Under the pieces are notes generated by a model. That model was not told where the DNA came from. It was given only the letters and a program-made list of their open reading frames with translations, and made no database searches. The translations under genes and the position numbers were made by a program. From Symbiodinium natans (Eukaryota > Sar > Dinophyceae > Suessiales > Symbiodiniaceae), in assembly GCA_905221605.1 (NCBI GenBank), contig CAJNDS010002191.1, forward strand, positions 1,454,502-1,470,293: DNA of 15,792 nucleotides. The letters run 5' to 3'. Below, piece after piece: positions 1 to 6,300 of the stretch; the stretch's first letter is position 1; each line of letters starts with the position of its first letter.

Positions 1-81
1 CCCTAAACCCTAAACCCTAAACCCCAAACCCCAAACCCCAAACCCTAACCCTAAACCCTAAACCCTAAACCCTAAACCCTA
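1..81 (-). repeat. CCCTAAA array at window start
   Basis: C-strand heptamers with CCCCAAA and CCCTAA variants. This is the orientation of a left chromosome end, but similar arrays fill the window, so it may be only another interstitial array. A 12-bp palindrome (GGTGAATTCACC) follows at about 82-93, and 'CCCTAGGTGAA' is repeated directly beside it. Confidence 0.95.
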
Positions 82-108
82 GGTGAATTCACCCTAGGTG
101 AAATTCAG

Positions 109-184
109 CTACCTCCGAGCCTCCAAGCATGGCGAAGAGTGGTAAAACCTGCAGCCTTGCCATCACCTTGGGATCTACTCATAG
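109..184 (+). CDS. exon-like island 1
   Basis: Product unknown. The 76 nt lie between an AG at 107-108 and a GT at 185-186 (GTACTG). The frame (2 nt, 24 codons, 2 nt) reads TSEPPSMAKSGKTCSLAITL and four more residues (GSTH), with no stop and mixed, codon-like composition. It is preceded by a C-strand array and followed by a G-strand array, the layout seen at most islands here. An ATG at 129 could be a start codon instead, but nothing shows a promoter. Confidence 0.4.
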
Positions 185-205
185 GTACTGTGACAAATGA
201 TGGGG

Positions 206-298
206 TTTTAAAGGGTTTAGGGTTAGGGTTTGGGGTTTAGCGTTTAGGGTTTAGGGTTTAGGGTTTCGGGTTTAGGGTTTAGGGTTTAGGCTTTAGGT
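206..298 (+). repeat. TTTAGGG array
   Basis: G-strand heptamers with TTTGGGG, TTAGCG and TTTCGGG variants, lying in the putative intron after the first exon island. Confidence 0.9.
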
Positions 299-311
299 TT
301 CCGAAAATGGC

Positions 312-361
312 GGGGGGGGGGGGGGGGAAGAAGGGGGGGGGGGGGGGGGGGGGCGGGGGGG
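312..361 (+). repeat. poly-G tract
   Basis: Three G runs (16, 21 and 7 nt) separated by AAGAA and C. Tracts like this recur at 9970-9988, 10261-10276 and 15768-15792, and as poly-C at 13846 and 13951. Lengths may be unreliable because of sequencing slippage. Confidence 0.9.
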
Positions 362-416
362 CTCTTAATGGATTTTTTCGATTTGGGGTGTAAAAGGACC
401 CTTATTTTGGTAACAG

Positions 417-440
417 ATGGTCAAGTCAGGATCAGTACCT
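417..440 (+). CDS. possible 24-nt exon
   Basis: Weak call. AG at 415-416, then 24 nt, then a consensus donor GTAAGT at 441. Phase (1 nt, 7 codons WSSQDQY, 2 nt) joins the preceding island and the one at 638. The rest of 362-637 shows no coding signal. Confidence 0.25.
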
Positions 441-637
441 GTAAGTCACCTCGATTGGGTCGAAAACAGAAAAGCCTTCAGTCAAAAAAGTCCTGACCTC
501 AACTCGAAAACGGAAAACACTCCCTAGAGAATACACGGCCAGCCCTACTAACAACTTATGATCAGTTTAGGTTTTTGGTTTTAGGGTTTTCGGCTCAGGG
601 GTTTGGATGGTCACTCTCGATGCCTGTTTCCCTCCAG

Positions 638-665
638 TTGTTGTTTCTTACTCAGGCTGCCATTG
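638..665 (+). CDS. exon-like island ending at a TTTAGGG array
   Basis: The acceptor is good (pyrimidine run TTTCCCTCCAG, 625-637). After 28 nt the next bases are GTTTAGGGG, so the donor would be the start of the G-strand array. In the phase set upstream it reads CCFLLRLPL. Short, no family assigned. Confidence 0.35.
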
Positions 666-742
666 GTTTAGGGGTTTAGGGGTTTAGGGGTTTAGGGTTT
701 AGGGTTTAGGGTTAGGGTTTAGGGTTTAGGGTTTAGGGTTTT
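666..742 (+). repeat. TTTAGGG array starting at a putative donor
   Basis: G-strand array with TTTAGGGG units first and TTTAGGG units later. Its first GT is the donor of the preceding island. Region 743-1116 holds a short C-strand array (848-880) and AT-rich sequence without a convincing exon. Confidence 0.9.
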
Positions 743-847
743 TCTGACTCGTGCTGTCCTGATCTCTGACTCGACCTTCTTGTTTTCGGACTCTTCTTCG
801 ACGCATTGTTCCGACTTAACCGGTCACCCAATAAGTGTACGTGAGGG

Positions 848-880
848 ACCCTAAACCCTAAACTCTAAACCCTAAACCCT
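848..880 (-). repeat. short CCCTAAA array
   Basis: Four to five C-strand heptamers with one CTCTAAA variant, inside a non-coding stretch. Confidence 0.9.
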
Positions 881-1116
881 TGGCCCTTGGGGTTTTAGGC
901 GGTAATTCCACAAACGTAAACGACTTTTGCAAGAAGAAACGAACGGTAATTTTTCATGTTGACAAAGCAATACCCGACAACAAACGGTGAAGGCAGCAAC
1001 GTAGTATATGAAGCAGGGTTTATGTTTCTGTTTTTTGGTGAGTGCATATAAGGTTCATGTTTAATATTGGTGAGTGTATATATTTTGTGTCCTTTTGGGG
1101 GTACAAGAAATACATA

Positions 1117-1156
1117 CCCTAAACCCTAAACCCTAAACCCTAAACCCTAAACCCTA
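1117..1156 (-). repeat. CCCTAAA array
   Basis: Near-perfect C-strand heptamers ending 12 nt before the acceptor AG of the next exon island. Confidence 0.95.
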
Positions 1157-1169
1157 TACGTTGAAGCAG

Positions 1170-1226
1170 GATCGTACAGCAAGGGAGGCCTCCTTACCTT
1201 GCGGGGAGAGGGTCGTGCAAATGCAA
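1170..1226 (+). CDS. exon-like island after a CCCTAAA array
   Basis: AG at 1168-1169. In phase 0 it reads DRTAREASLPCGERVVQMQ, followed by GT at 1227 (GTCGCG); a second GT lies at 1232. All three frames are open here, so the frame rests on continuity with neighbours. C-strand array upstream, G-strand array downstream (1264-1370). Family unknown. Confidence 0.4.
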
Positions 1227-1263
1227 GTCGCGTAGGGTTGCATATGGGGTTTTCCGACAGTAT

Positions 1264-1370
1264 AGGGGTTTAGGGTTTAGGGTTTAGCGTTTTAGGGTTT
1301 AGGGTTTGCCGAGGGTTTAGGGTTATTTAGGGTTTAGGGGGTATAGGGTTTAGGGTTTAGGGTTTAGGGT
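1264..1370 (+). repeat. degenerate TTTAGGG array
   Basis: G-strand heptamers broken by TTTAGCG, TTTGCCGAGGG and GGGGGTATAGGG interruptions. Confidence 0.9.
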
Positions 1371-1465
1371 ACTTTTTTGGGGGGCCCCTTTAAGGGGATT
1401 CAATTCTATTTGGGGTATAGCAGGGGAACCCCTATCTTGGGAAATGCCCATATGCAACTGCACAG

Positions 1466-1518
1466 CGCTCGTCCCCGCTGCAGGACTACGCGGCAACCAT
1501 TGCAAACTTCGACAGGAG
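1466..1518 (+). CDS. exon-like island
   Basis: AG at 1464-1465 and GT at 1519-1520 (GTGACC). Frame 0 reads RSSPLQDYAATIANFD plus RR; the composition is protein-like and unlike translated telomere repeat. It joins in phase to the island ending at 1226. Family unknown. The longer open frame 1377-1586 is probably a shadow because it includes translated array sequence. Confidence 0.45.
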
Positions 1519-1570
1519 GTGACCGCATTCCGAAGTTTTCTCCGCAAGCATCGAAAAAGGATGCCCGAGC

Positions 1571-1631
1571 CTTTAGGGTAGTTTAAGGGTTTAAATTTAG
1601 GTTTTAGGGCTTAGGGTTTAGGGTTAGGGTT
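1571..1631 (+). repeat. degenerate TTTAGGG array
   Basis: G-strand repeats, many imperfect, downstream of the island at 1466-1518. Confidence 0.85.
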
Positions 1632-1671
1632 GCCTAAATTGCCAACATCATGAATCCCATTCCCGGCAAAG

Positions 1672-1704
1672 GTTCAGGGATTCCTTTGTGCCTTTGAGAA
1701 CCAG
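1672..1704 (+). CDS. possible short exon
   Basis: Weak call. AG at 1670-1671, GT at 1705-1706. Phase 1 nt, FRDSFVPLRT, 2 nt joins the island ending at 1518. A further possible piece, 1819-1837 (LEPCRL), would bridge to the cyclophilin exon. No homology support. Confidence 0.25.
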
Positions 1705-1913
1705 GTTCCTCACACATGGAACCCTCTGAAGGGACCCCTAAAGCTGGGCATATTGTGGTATTGAGCTCCCTGGGCAAACGTAGAGGTTTTCGGGTGACTC
1801 GAGGTTTGCTGCATACAGCCTGGAGCCCTGCAGATTAGTTAGCGTGTTTCGAGATTACCAATTGAGGGGTCGTGGGGCCCACTCGGCCTCCTCATGGGTT
1901 AAAACAAGCCCAG

Positions 1914-1958
1914 GCCCCTTGTCCCTGGCTGGATGGAAAGCATGTGGTGTTCGGCCAC
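1914..1958 (+). CDS. cyclophilin-type PPIase, exon with WLDGKHVVFG
   Basis: Seen: fifteen codons in phase 0 between AG (1912-1913) and GT (1959-1960, GTCGCG), reading APCPWLDGKHVVFGH. WLDGKHVVFG is the conserved cyclophilin segment containing the active-site tryptophan. Known: cyclophilins catalyse cis-trans isomerisation of peptidyl-proline bonds. The next exon (2485) continues directly with VIEGMEVLDEIEA, as in the family, so the splice phase is supported by homology. The upstream FHRIIPxFMxQGGDF and GSQFFI blocks were not found, so the domain may be incomplete, diverged or spread over exons missed here. The open frame 1844-2215 crosses this exon in another frame and is not real. Confidence 0.7.
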
Positions 1959-2203
1959 GTCGCGGCGTCTGCACGAAGACGGGGGGAAGTCGGTCTAGGG
2001 TGTTAGGCACATTGAGACGACTGTGGTACATGGTGGGATGTACTGCTTTGCGTTGTCGATATTTTTGTTTTTGTTTTGGGGGGAGGGGAACTTGCGAATT
2101 TTTGGATGCGTTGAGAGATTTCAGGGCCTTGGGCGGATTTGGGCTATTTATAAGCATACGCTACACAGGATCCGCAGGATGTCAAACTGTTGTAGGGCTG
2201 GGG

Positions 2204-2239
2204 CCTAAACCCTAAACCCTAAACCCTAAACCCGAAACC
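2204..2239 (-). repeat. CCCTAAA array inside the cyclophilin intron
   Basis: Clean C-strand heptamers in the intron between the two cyclophilin exons. The intron (1959-2484) also has a G-strand array (2385-2456), so order here is C then G, an exception to the general layout. Confidence 0.9.
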
Positions 2240-2384
2240 GGGCATCAGAAGCAAGGCTTCGGGCTGTGAGTTCTCTCAAAGGGGTCCCACAAACTGACCC
2301 AAGGTAGCCCGGTTACCCTGCATGTTTTTGCCTATACTTGTTAGGGATGCCTTGTTGCGGGGAGGCTTCTTAGATCCCTGTGAG

Positions 2385-2456
2385 TTAGGGTTTCGGGTTT
2401 AGGGTTTAGGATTTAGGGTTTAGGATTTAGAGTTTCGGGTTTAGGTTTGCGGGCTT
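2385..2456 (+). repeat. TTTAGGG array with GGATTTAG variants
   Basis: G-strand repeats in which TTTAGGG alternates with TTTAGGA, TTTCGGG and TTTAGAG. It lies about 30 nt before the second cyclophilin exon. Confidence 0.85.
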
Positions 2457-2484
2457 CCCTCCGCGCGTGAGACTCCGTGTTTAG

Positions 2485-2562
2485 GTCATTGAGGGAATGG
2501 AGGTGCTGGATGAAATCGAGGCGGGAAAGTCGACCCGCGCACGGCTGAGGGCTTGCTTGGAG
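2485..2562 (+). CDS. cyclophilin-type PPIase, exon with VIEGMEVLDEIEA
   Basis: Seen: 26 codons in phase 0 after AG (2483-2484), starting VIEGMEVLDEIEAGKSTRAR and continuing LRACLE, then GT (2563-2564). VIEGMEVLDEIEA is the family's segment that directly follows VVFG(H/Q/K); the exon at 1914-1958 ends exactly there. The C-terminal extension is not the usual cyclophilin ending (KVVIADCG or similar). The donor GT is the first GT of an inverted-repeat element (2563-2689), so the following intron looks element-derived. Cellular location cannot be judged. Confidence 0.7.
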
Positions 2563-2689
2563 GTTCATGGTACTTATTGACCAATTATACCGGTACTTAT
2601 AACTGTACTTATAGCCATATTTGGGCACTTAAGGGGCTTATAAGTGGGCTTATAAGTACAGTTATAATTTGTCAATAAGTACCAGGAAC
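2563..2689. mobile_element. inverted-repeat element, family A (introner-like)
   Basis: Non-coding. Terminal arms 2563-2581 and 2671-2689 are complementary in 18 of 19 positions; each contains GGTACTTATTGAC or its complement. Further internal inverted sequence (TACTTATAACTGTACTTATA and partner) allows a long hairpin. The left end supplies GT right at the cyclophilin exon boundary. A half copy lies at 14151-14188. This fits a MITE-like introner; no transposase is present. Confidence 0.75.
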
Positions 2690-2708
2690 CCCCAAAGTAC
2701 GAGTTGAG

Positions 2709-2768
2709 GCCACAATGGTTTGCAGGGTGCTTTCCAAAGATCCGTCCGGTGGATTGAAAACCTCCCGG
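2709..2768 (+). CDS. exon-like island after the family A element
   Basis: Twenty codons in phase 0 after AG (2707-2708), reading ATMVCRVLSKDPSGGLKTSR, then GT (2769, GTTGAGGG). It joins the cyclophilin exon ending at 2562 without a frame change, so it may be the C-terminal continuation of that protein. Other acceptors (2684-2685) and another frame (KYELRPQW) are possible. No motif recognised. Confidence 0.45.
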
Positions 2769-2837
2769 GTTGAGGGTTCAGGCTCAGAATTTTGGTGCCA
2801 ACCCCAGGTGTGTTCGGTGTGTTTTGCAATACTTTGT

Positions 2838-2930
2838 AGGCCCTTGGGACATTTTCATAGTTCCCCTTATTGGGTGTAAGAGGATCATATTGAGGAATAT
2901 TTGTTCAGAGGGTTGTAAGGGCCATCCCTG
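2838..2930 (+). repeat. dispersed repeat family D, copy 1
   Basis: Starts GGCCCTTGGGA and ends TTGTTCAGAGGGTTGTAAGG-GCCATCC. Related copies at 4117-4240 and 10881-10970 share both ends and an AAGAGG(A/G)T core. The 3' part carries a good splice-acceptor-like TTTGTTCAG. Region 2940-3006 shows no clear exon. Confidence 0.65.
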
Positions 2931-3006
2931 AATAGGTTCGGCAATCCAACCTCTAACGTGTCTCATTGCCAAGTCTCCATGCCTTCTGCAGTGATTCTGG
3001 CCCAAA

Positions 3007-3310
3007 ACCCTATAAACCCTAAACCCTAAACCGCTCATGTCCCAAACCTCTCAGCCCCTAAGCCCAGAAAGCCCCCTGAGACCTAAACCCCTGAACCCTA
3101 CACCCCAATCACCTAAACTTCAAGATCCCCCAACCCCAACCCTAAGGGTCCATGTACCATGTCATTATATACATCGGCCCCACAATCCCTACACAGAAGA
3201 TTCTTCAAGGCCCAAGTATTCCCCTATTTAGGTACATGCACCCTCAGGGCAAAACTTCCCAAACTCCCAACTCCTAGACCCTAAACCCCAAAATCCCAAA
3301 ACCACTGTAA
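3007..3310 (-). repeat. degenerate C-strand telomere-like region
   Basis: A short clean CCCTAAA run (3007-3032) followed by about 270 nt of C-rich diverged sequence with scattered CCCTAA and CCCCAAA units. The 64-aa open frame at 3037-3231 is proline-rich translated repeat, not a gene. Confidence 0.7.
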
Positions 3311-3365
3311 ACCACGTACACCCAAAAAACCTATGCCCTGAGGGCTCCGCTCAACATGAGACGTC

Positions 3366-3460
3366 GGGTTTTGGGTTTTAGGTTTTGGGTTCAGGGTTCA
3401 GGGTTCAGGGTTTCGGGTTTTGGGTGTTGGGTTTTTATGGTTTTGGGTTTTGGGTTTTCT
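3366..3460 (+). repeat. degenerate GGGTTTT/GGGTTCA array
   Basis: G-strand relatives of the telomere repeat (GGGTTTT, GGGTTCA three times, GGGTTTC). It lies between a C-strand region and the GGGCCC-rich dispersed sequence of 3470-3710. Confidence 0.8.
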
Positions 3461-3663
3461 TAGGGTAGTTCAAAGGGCCCTTACTTGCGGAGCCCCTGCC
3501 GTACCTCGCATATACCCTATAGAGCCCAAGGGCCTACACTTCAGAACCCCCTGAACACATGGTAAGGGGCCCTTCTTAAGGGACCATGTAACTACCCCCT
3601 AGGTGCCCTTGGGTTTGGGGACCCTCCTTAAGGATCCTCCAAAAGAACATAAGGGCCGTATGA

Positions 3664-3700
3664 GGAGTATACTAAGGGGGCCCTCTAAGGGTACAACCTT
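3664..3700 (+). repeat. dispersed repeat family E, copy 1
   Basis: A segment with ATACTAAGGGGxxCTTCTAGGGT-like sequence, matching 6547-6583 closely. The surrounding 3560-3710 and 6300-6600 regions both abound in GGGACCCT, AAGGGGCCC and similar palindromic pieces. Confidence 0.55.
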
Positions 3701-3738
3701 CGGGGTGCGAGTCTTAATCCCTTGACTCAGTGCGACAG

Positions 3739-3804
3739 GCATGCGGCACCGAGGGCGGGCGGCCGTGCCTCTGGCCCCTGTTGTATCGGTGGAGGAACCA
3801 ACTT
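3739..3804 (+). CDS. exon-like island ending at a TTTAGGG array
   Basis: AG at 3737-3738; 2 nt, 21 codons, 1 nt. Reads MRHRGRAAVPLAPVVSVEEP and T. The next bases are GTTTAGGGG, so the donor is the array. It joins in phase to 4026-4055. All frames are open because of high GC; this one is chosen for composition and phase. Confidence 0.45.
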
Positions 3805-3840
3805 GTTTAGGGGTTTAGGGTTTAGGGATTAGGGTTTAGC
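3805..3840 (+). repeat. TTTAGGG array starting at a putative donor
   Basis: Short G-strand array. Its first GT directly follows the exon-like island ending at 3804. Confidence 0.85.
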
Positions 3841-3887
3841 AACCCTACGTCTTCCTTTTGGGGTTTGAAGGTTCCTGTTGAGATATC

Positions 3888-4023
3888 CTAAGCCCGAAAC
3901 CCCAAACCCGAAACCCTAAACCCTAAATCCGAAACCCTAAACCCTAAACCCTAAACTCTGAACTCGAACCCTAAACCCTAAAATCTAAACTCGAACCCTA
4001 AACCCTAAACTCTAAACTCGAAC
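3888..4023 (-). repeat. CCCTAAA array with a 27-bp higher-order repeat
   Basis: C-strand array with CCCGAAA, CTCTAAA and TCCGAAA variants. AACTCGAAC recurs at 3961, 3988 and 4015, exactly 27 nt apart. The array runs into the acceptor AG at 4024-4025. Confidence 0.9.
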
Positions 4024-4025
4024 AG

Positions 4026-4055
4026 ACTTCCAAAGATTAGCCTTTGGGTCGGCAG
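4026..4055 (+). CDS. short exon-like island
   Basis: Thirty nt between AG (4024-4025) and GT (4056, GTAGGC). Phase 2 nt, FQRLAFGSA, 1 nt; it completes the codon left open at 3804. It follows a C-strand array. Too short for homology. Confidence 0.4.
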
Positions 4056-4116
4056 GTAGGCGCGAGGGGCCAATTAAGGGACCTGGACTGACAAGGGTTC
4101 AGGTGGTTACTCGGGA

Positions 4117-4240
4117 GGCCCTTGGGATCTTTGATGTTTCCCCTTATTGGCTTTACTTTAGGGTCCAGGGTTGAGGGTTTGGGGTTCCCTTACGGGGTTT
4201 AAGAGGATTTTTTTTGGAGAGGGTTTTATGGGCCATCCTG
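4117..4240 (+). repeat. dispersed repeat family D, copy 2, with insertion
   Basis: Matches copy 1 at both ends (GGCCCTTGGGA; GGGCCATCCTG) but carries about 45 extra nt in the middle, including telomere-like TTTAGGG and GGGTTTGGGG sequence. TTCCCCTTATTGG before the extra block is echoed by TTCCCTTACGGG after it, like an imperfect target duplication. Confidence 0.55.
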
Positions 4241-4291
4241 GTTCAGGGTTGAGGCCTGCAAGGTTTGGATGTTTGGGAGGGATTGGATCAG

Positions 4292-4549
4292 GCGCGGCCA
4301 GCTCTGCGCAGCGCGGTCATGGAGGGGGAAGCACAGGCGTTCGCCGTGATGGAGGCGTTCGTGAAATGCATTGGCCGAGACGGCGCGAACCTCTCCGGCT
4401 CCCTGTCCTGTGGCCCTGGAGAGTAGTCCGATTTCTGGACCCTTAACCTGCCGCTCTGGGGGTCGATGTACGCCAAGCTGGACCTTGATGTTGAGCGTGC
4501 ACTATGCAAGGGTTCCGGTGTTCAGGGTGGAGGGCCGCAGGGCTTATAG
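4292..4549 (+). pseudogene. coding-like block with one in-frame TAG
   Basis: One frame reads from the acceptor-like AG (4290-4291) through an ATG at 4319 (MEGEAQAFAVMEAFVKCIGR...) to a TAG at 4424-4426, then stays open in the same frame (SDFWTLNLPLWGSMYAKLDL...) to a TAG at 4547. Both halves look protein-like and have no telomere-repeat character up to about 4510. It could be a decayed exon, contain a sequencing error, or have a missed intron. Competing frames (91 aa, 4171-4446; minus strand 4288-4509) are arginine-rich or include repeat and look like shadows. Family unknown. Confidence 0.4.
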
Positions 4550-4645
4550 GCGGTTGGGAATCAGGGTTTAGGTGTTGAAGATAAAAGGGGGGTTCAGGTG
4601 CTTCCTAGACCCTACACCCTAAACCCGAAACCCTAAACTGACGAG

Positions 4646-4684
4646 GTAAATCAACTTCGGGAATGCCCTCATGCACCTTTTGTG
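4646..4684 (+). CDS. possible short exon
   Basis: Weak call. AG at 4644-4645, closely after a short degenerate C-strand array (4610-4638), and GT at 4685 (GTTTGTTGG). Two frames give plausible peptides (VNQLRECPHAPFV or KSTSGMPSCTFC). Confidence 0.25.
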
Positions 4685-4703
4685 GTTTGTTGGGGGCTCA
4701 CCC

Positions 4704-4789
4704 TAGGGTTTAGGGATTATGTTTGTTTTGGGTTTACGGTTATTTTCGGGTTTAGGGATTAGGGATTGGGGTTTAGGGTTTAGGGTTTC
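4704..4789 (+). repeat. degenerate TTTAGGG array
   Basis: G-strand array, cleaner toward its right end, meeting a C-strand array head-on at about 4790. Confidence 0.9.
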
Positions 4790-4792
4790 GGA

Positions 4793-4858
4793 TAAACCCT
4801 AAACCCTAAACCCTATACCCTATACCCTATACCCTAAACCCTAAACCCTAAACCCTAA
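4793..4858 (-). repeat. CCCTAAA array with CCCTATA block
   Basis: C-strand heptamers including three adjacent CCCTATA variants. With the preceding G-strand array it makes a (TTTAGGG)n-(CCCTAAA)n head-to-head arrangement. Confidence 0.95.
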
Positions 4859-4888
4859 GCCACAAGCATCCTTTGGCAACGATTGAAG

Positions 4889-4973
4889 CGGCCATGCCAG
4901 GAAGACCCGCGTTTGGGTTCCGCCCTCAGAGGCTGCCGCTCAGGAGCCACATGTCTCTGAAAAGCTGAGCAGG
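4889..4973 (+). CDS. exon-like island between C- and G-strand arrays
   Basis: AG at 4887-4888 (or 4899-4900). The frame reads GHARKTRVWVPPSEAAAQEP and on through HVSEKLSR, then GTTTAGGG at 4974, the array start. A second frame is open with a TGA near the end. The chosen one is free of stops right up to the donor. It is the textbook case of the array-exon-array layout in this window. Family unknown. Confidence 0.5.
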
Positions 4974-5100
4974 GTTTAGGGCTAAGGTTTATTTAGGGCT
5001 TGGGGTTTAGGGCTTAGGGTTTAGGGTTTAGAGTTTAGGGCCGGTTTAGGGCTTAGGGTTTAGGGTTTAGAGTTTAGGATTTAGGGTTTCGGATTTAGGG
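4974..5100 (+). repeat. TTTAGGG array with 39-bp higher-order repeat
   Basis: G-strand array. A 37-nt block of five heptamer variants at 5004-5040 recurs at 5043-5079, period 39. The array begins at the putative donor of the island ending 4973. Confidence 0.9.
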
Positions 5101-5193
5101 TCTGGAGTCAGAGCTTGCGCCCAAAGCTCCCTAAGCCCTACGCCTGAAATGAAAGTTCAGGCTTCAGCCTTCTCTTCGAGTCTTCGAGGGTAG

Positions 5194-5255
5194 CCCTAAA
5201 CCCTAAACCCTAAACCCTAAACCCTAAACCCTAAACCCTAAACCCTAAACCCTAA
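5194..5255 (-). repeat. CCCTAAA array
   Basis: Clean C-strand heptamers. The following CCTAAGCGCGGCCCAAGACAG (5251-5271) is echoed imperfectly at 5284-5301. The 30 nt from 5272 to 5301 have AG before them and GT just after them, and could be a tiny exon (PNLIPKRPRQ). Confidence 0.95.
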
Positions 5256-5353
5256 GCGCGGCCCAAGACAGCCCAATCTAATCCCTAAGCGCCCTAGACA
5301 GGGTTTGGGAAAGTTTGGGGTTTCATGAATTGTTCAGAGGGTATATAGGTAGA

Positions 5354-5684
5354 TGTTTTCACATGGCGCTCCTGCCGGCGGGCACGGCCTGGACCACGCG
5401 CTTGTTCTGGAAGCCTGCGGGCGTGGCTGCACTCGCCGGTCTTGAAACTGTCCTCACTGTTGATGTCCTTGTTCGCCAACTGCGAAACTGCCGTCGATTT
5501 TGGACGTTTGTGTTAGCGCCAAACGCTTTTTAGACATCTGGTTCGCCAAATGCGAAACCGTCATCGTTTTTGGACGTTTTCGCAAAACATGAAGCTGTCG
5601 TCGCTTGGACACGTGCTCTTGATCCGTTGGAATGCTCTTGCATGTCCACATGGTCTCTCGCTGTTTGCTCTACGCGGGCAGAGT
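5354..5684 (+). CDS. coding-like block with internal tandem repeat
   Basis: Pieces of several frames look protein-like: 5356-5513 in one frame (ends FANCETAVDFGRLC then stop) and about 5579-5682 in another (FAKHEAVVAWTRALDPLECS...), the latter ending at a consensus donor GTAAGT (5683). No single frame spans the block, so it needs either small introns or is decayed. The three FAxxExxVxxxxR-like stretches come from the tandem repeat listed separately. Function unknown. The minus-strand frame at 5294-5479 is judged a shadow. Confidence 0.3.
5471..5614 (+). repeat. three imperfect tandem repeats (about 39 nt)
   Basis: GTTCGCCAA(C/A)TGCGAAAC... at 5471-5509 and 5541-5579 match in about 34 of 39 positions, 70 nt apart. 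A third, weaker copy is at about 5579-5614. Spacing between copies is not constant in frame. Confidence 0.75.
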
Positions 5685-5838
5685 AAGTCCTAAACTCCAA
5701 ACCCCCAAACCGCTAGAGACCCCTTATAAACCCCAACACCCCCGCAAAAACCCCGCAAAAACATGGGGGAAGTTCTTAGAACGGCTGAGAAACTCCACAC
5801 CCAAAACCCGAAGTCCTGGCTCTGTTGAACTCAACCTT

Positions 5839-5967
5839 GGGATGTTCTAACAGTCATTAAGAGGGATTATGGTACCCCCGATTAGAATCCTAAACCCTAA
5901 GCCCTAAACTCCAAACCCCAATTACAATCCCTACTAAGGAGCTGTTAGAATATAAGAGGGAACATCC
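5839..5967. mobile_element. inverted-repeat element, family C, copy with telomeric insert
   Basis: Ends GGGATGTTC (5839) and GAACATCC (5960-5967) are inverted repeats; TCTAACAG near the left end pairs with CTGTTAGA near the right. The shorter relative at 8141-8227 has no array. Here a stretch of CCCTAAA-type units (about 5887-5915) sits in the middle, between two similar 17-mers (5874 and 5914). No coding capacity. Confidence 0.7.
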
Positions 5968-5984
5968 GCATGCTCGACCTTCAG

Positions 5985-6051
5985 ACAAAGGTGCACGGCT
6001 GCGGCGAGGAGACGACGCAGCTTCTCAGAAAGGAGGACCGGTACGCAGGGG
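5985..6051 (+). CDS. exon-like island between family C element and TTTAGGG array
   Basis: AG at 5983-5984 follows the right end of the family C element by 16 nt. Reads TKVHGCGEETTQLLRKEDRY and AG in phase 0, then GTTTGGGGTTTAGGG at 6052. It joins in phase to 6191. A possible ATG lies upstream at 5969. Family unknown. Confidence 0.5.
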
Positions 6052-6117
6052 GTTTGGGGTTTAGGGTTCAGGGTTTAGCGTTTAGGGTGTAGGGCTTAGG
6101 GTTTAGGGTTTAGGCTC
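6052..6117 (+). repeat. TTTAGGG array starting at a putative donor
   Basis: G-strand array with TTTGGGG, TTCAGGG and TGTAGGG variants, following the island ending at 6051. Confidence 0.9.
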
Positions 6118-6190
6118 TGACTTGTGCGCTATAGGGATGTAGACCCTAGAATCAACTTTGTAGAGCCCTGGTAAACCCCTAGGTTGGAAG

Positions 6191-6259
6191 TTTGTGCGAG
6201 GATGTCCGCTCAAGAGTGGATCCGGTCGTTCAATGGCGGCCTTGATGAGAGCCACCGGG
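6191..6259 (+). CDS. exon-like island
   Basis: AG at 6189-6190 (or 6181-6182) and GT at 6260 (GTGATC). Reads CARMSAQEWIRSFNGGLDES and HR, with 2 nt in and 1 nt out; both phases fit the neighbours (6051 and 6623). The downstream part of the 105-aa open frame (6262-6501) is repetitive intron-like sequence. Family unknown. Confidence 0.5.
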
Positions 6260-6300
6260 GTGATCAGTGTTTAGGGTTTCGGCTTTTGGGTTTGGTTCAA

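Noticed and set aside
1-81. True chromosome end at the window start
   Set aside because: Orientation is right for a left telomere, but the array is short and degenerate, and equal or better arrays occur throughout; not claimable from sequence alone.
1844-2215. 123-aa plus-strand frame and its minus-strand partner at 1855-2157
   Set aside because: Both overlap the cyclophilin exon in wrong frames; the real frame is set by WLDGKHVVFGH.
3037-3231. 64-aa proline-rich frame
   Set aside because: Diverged C-strand repeat gives prolines in any frame; no splice or homology support.
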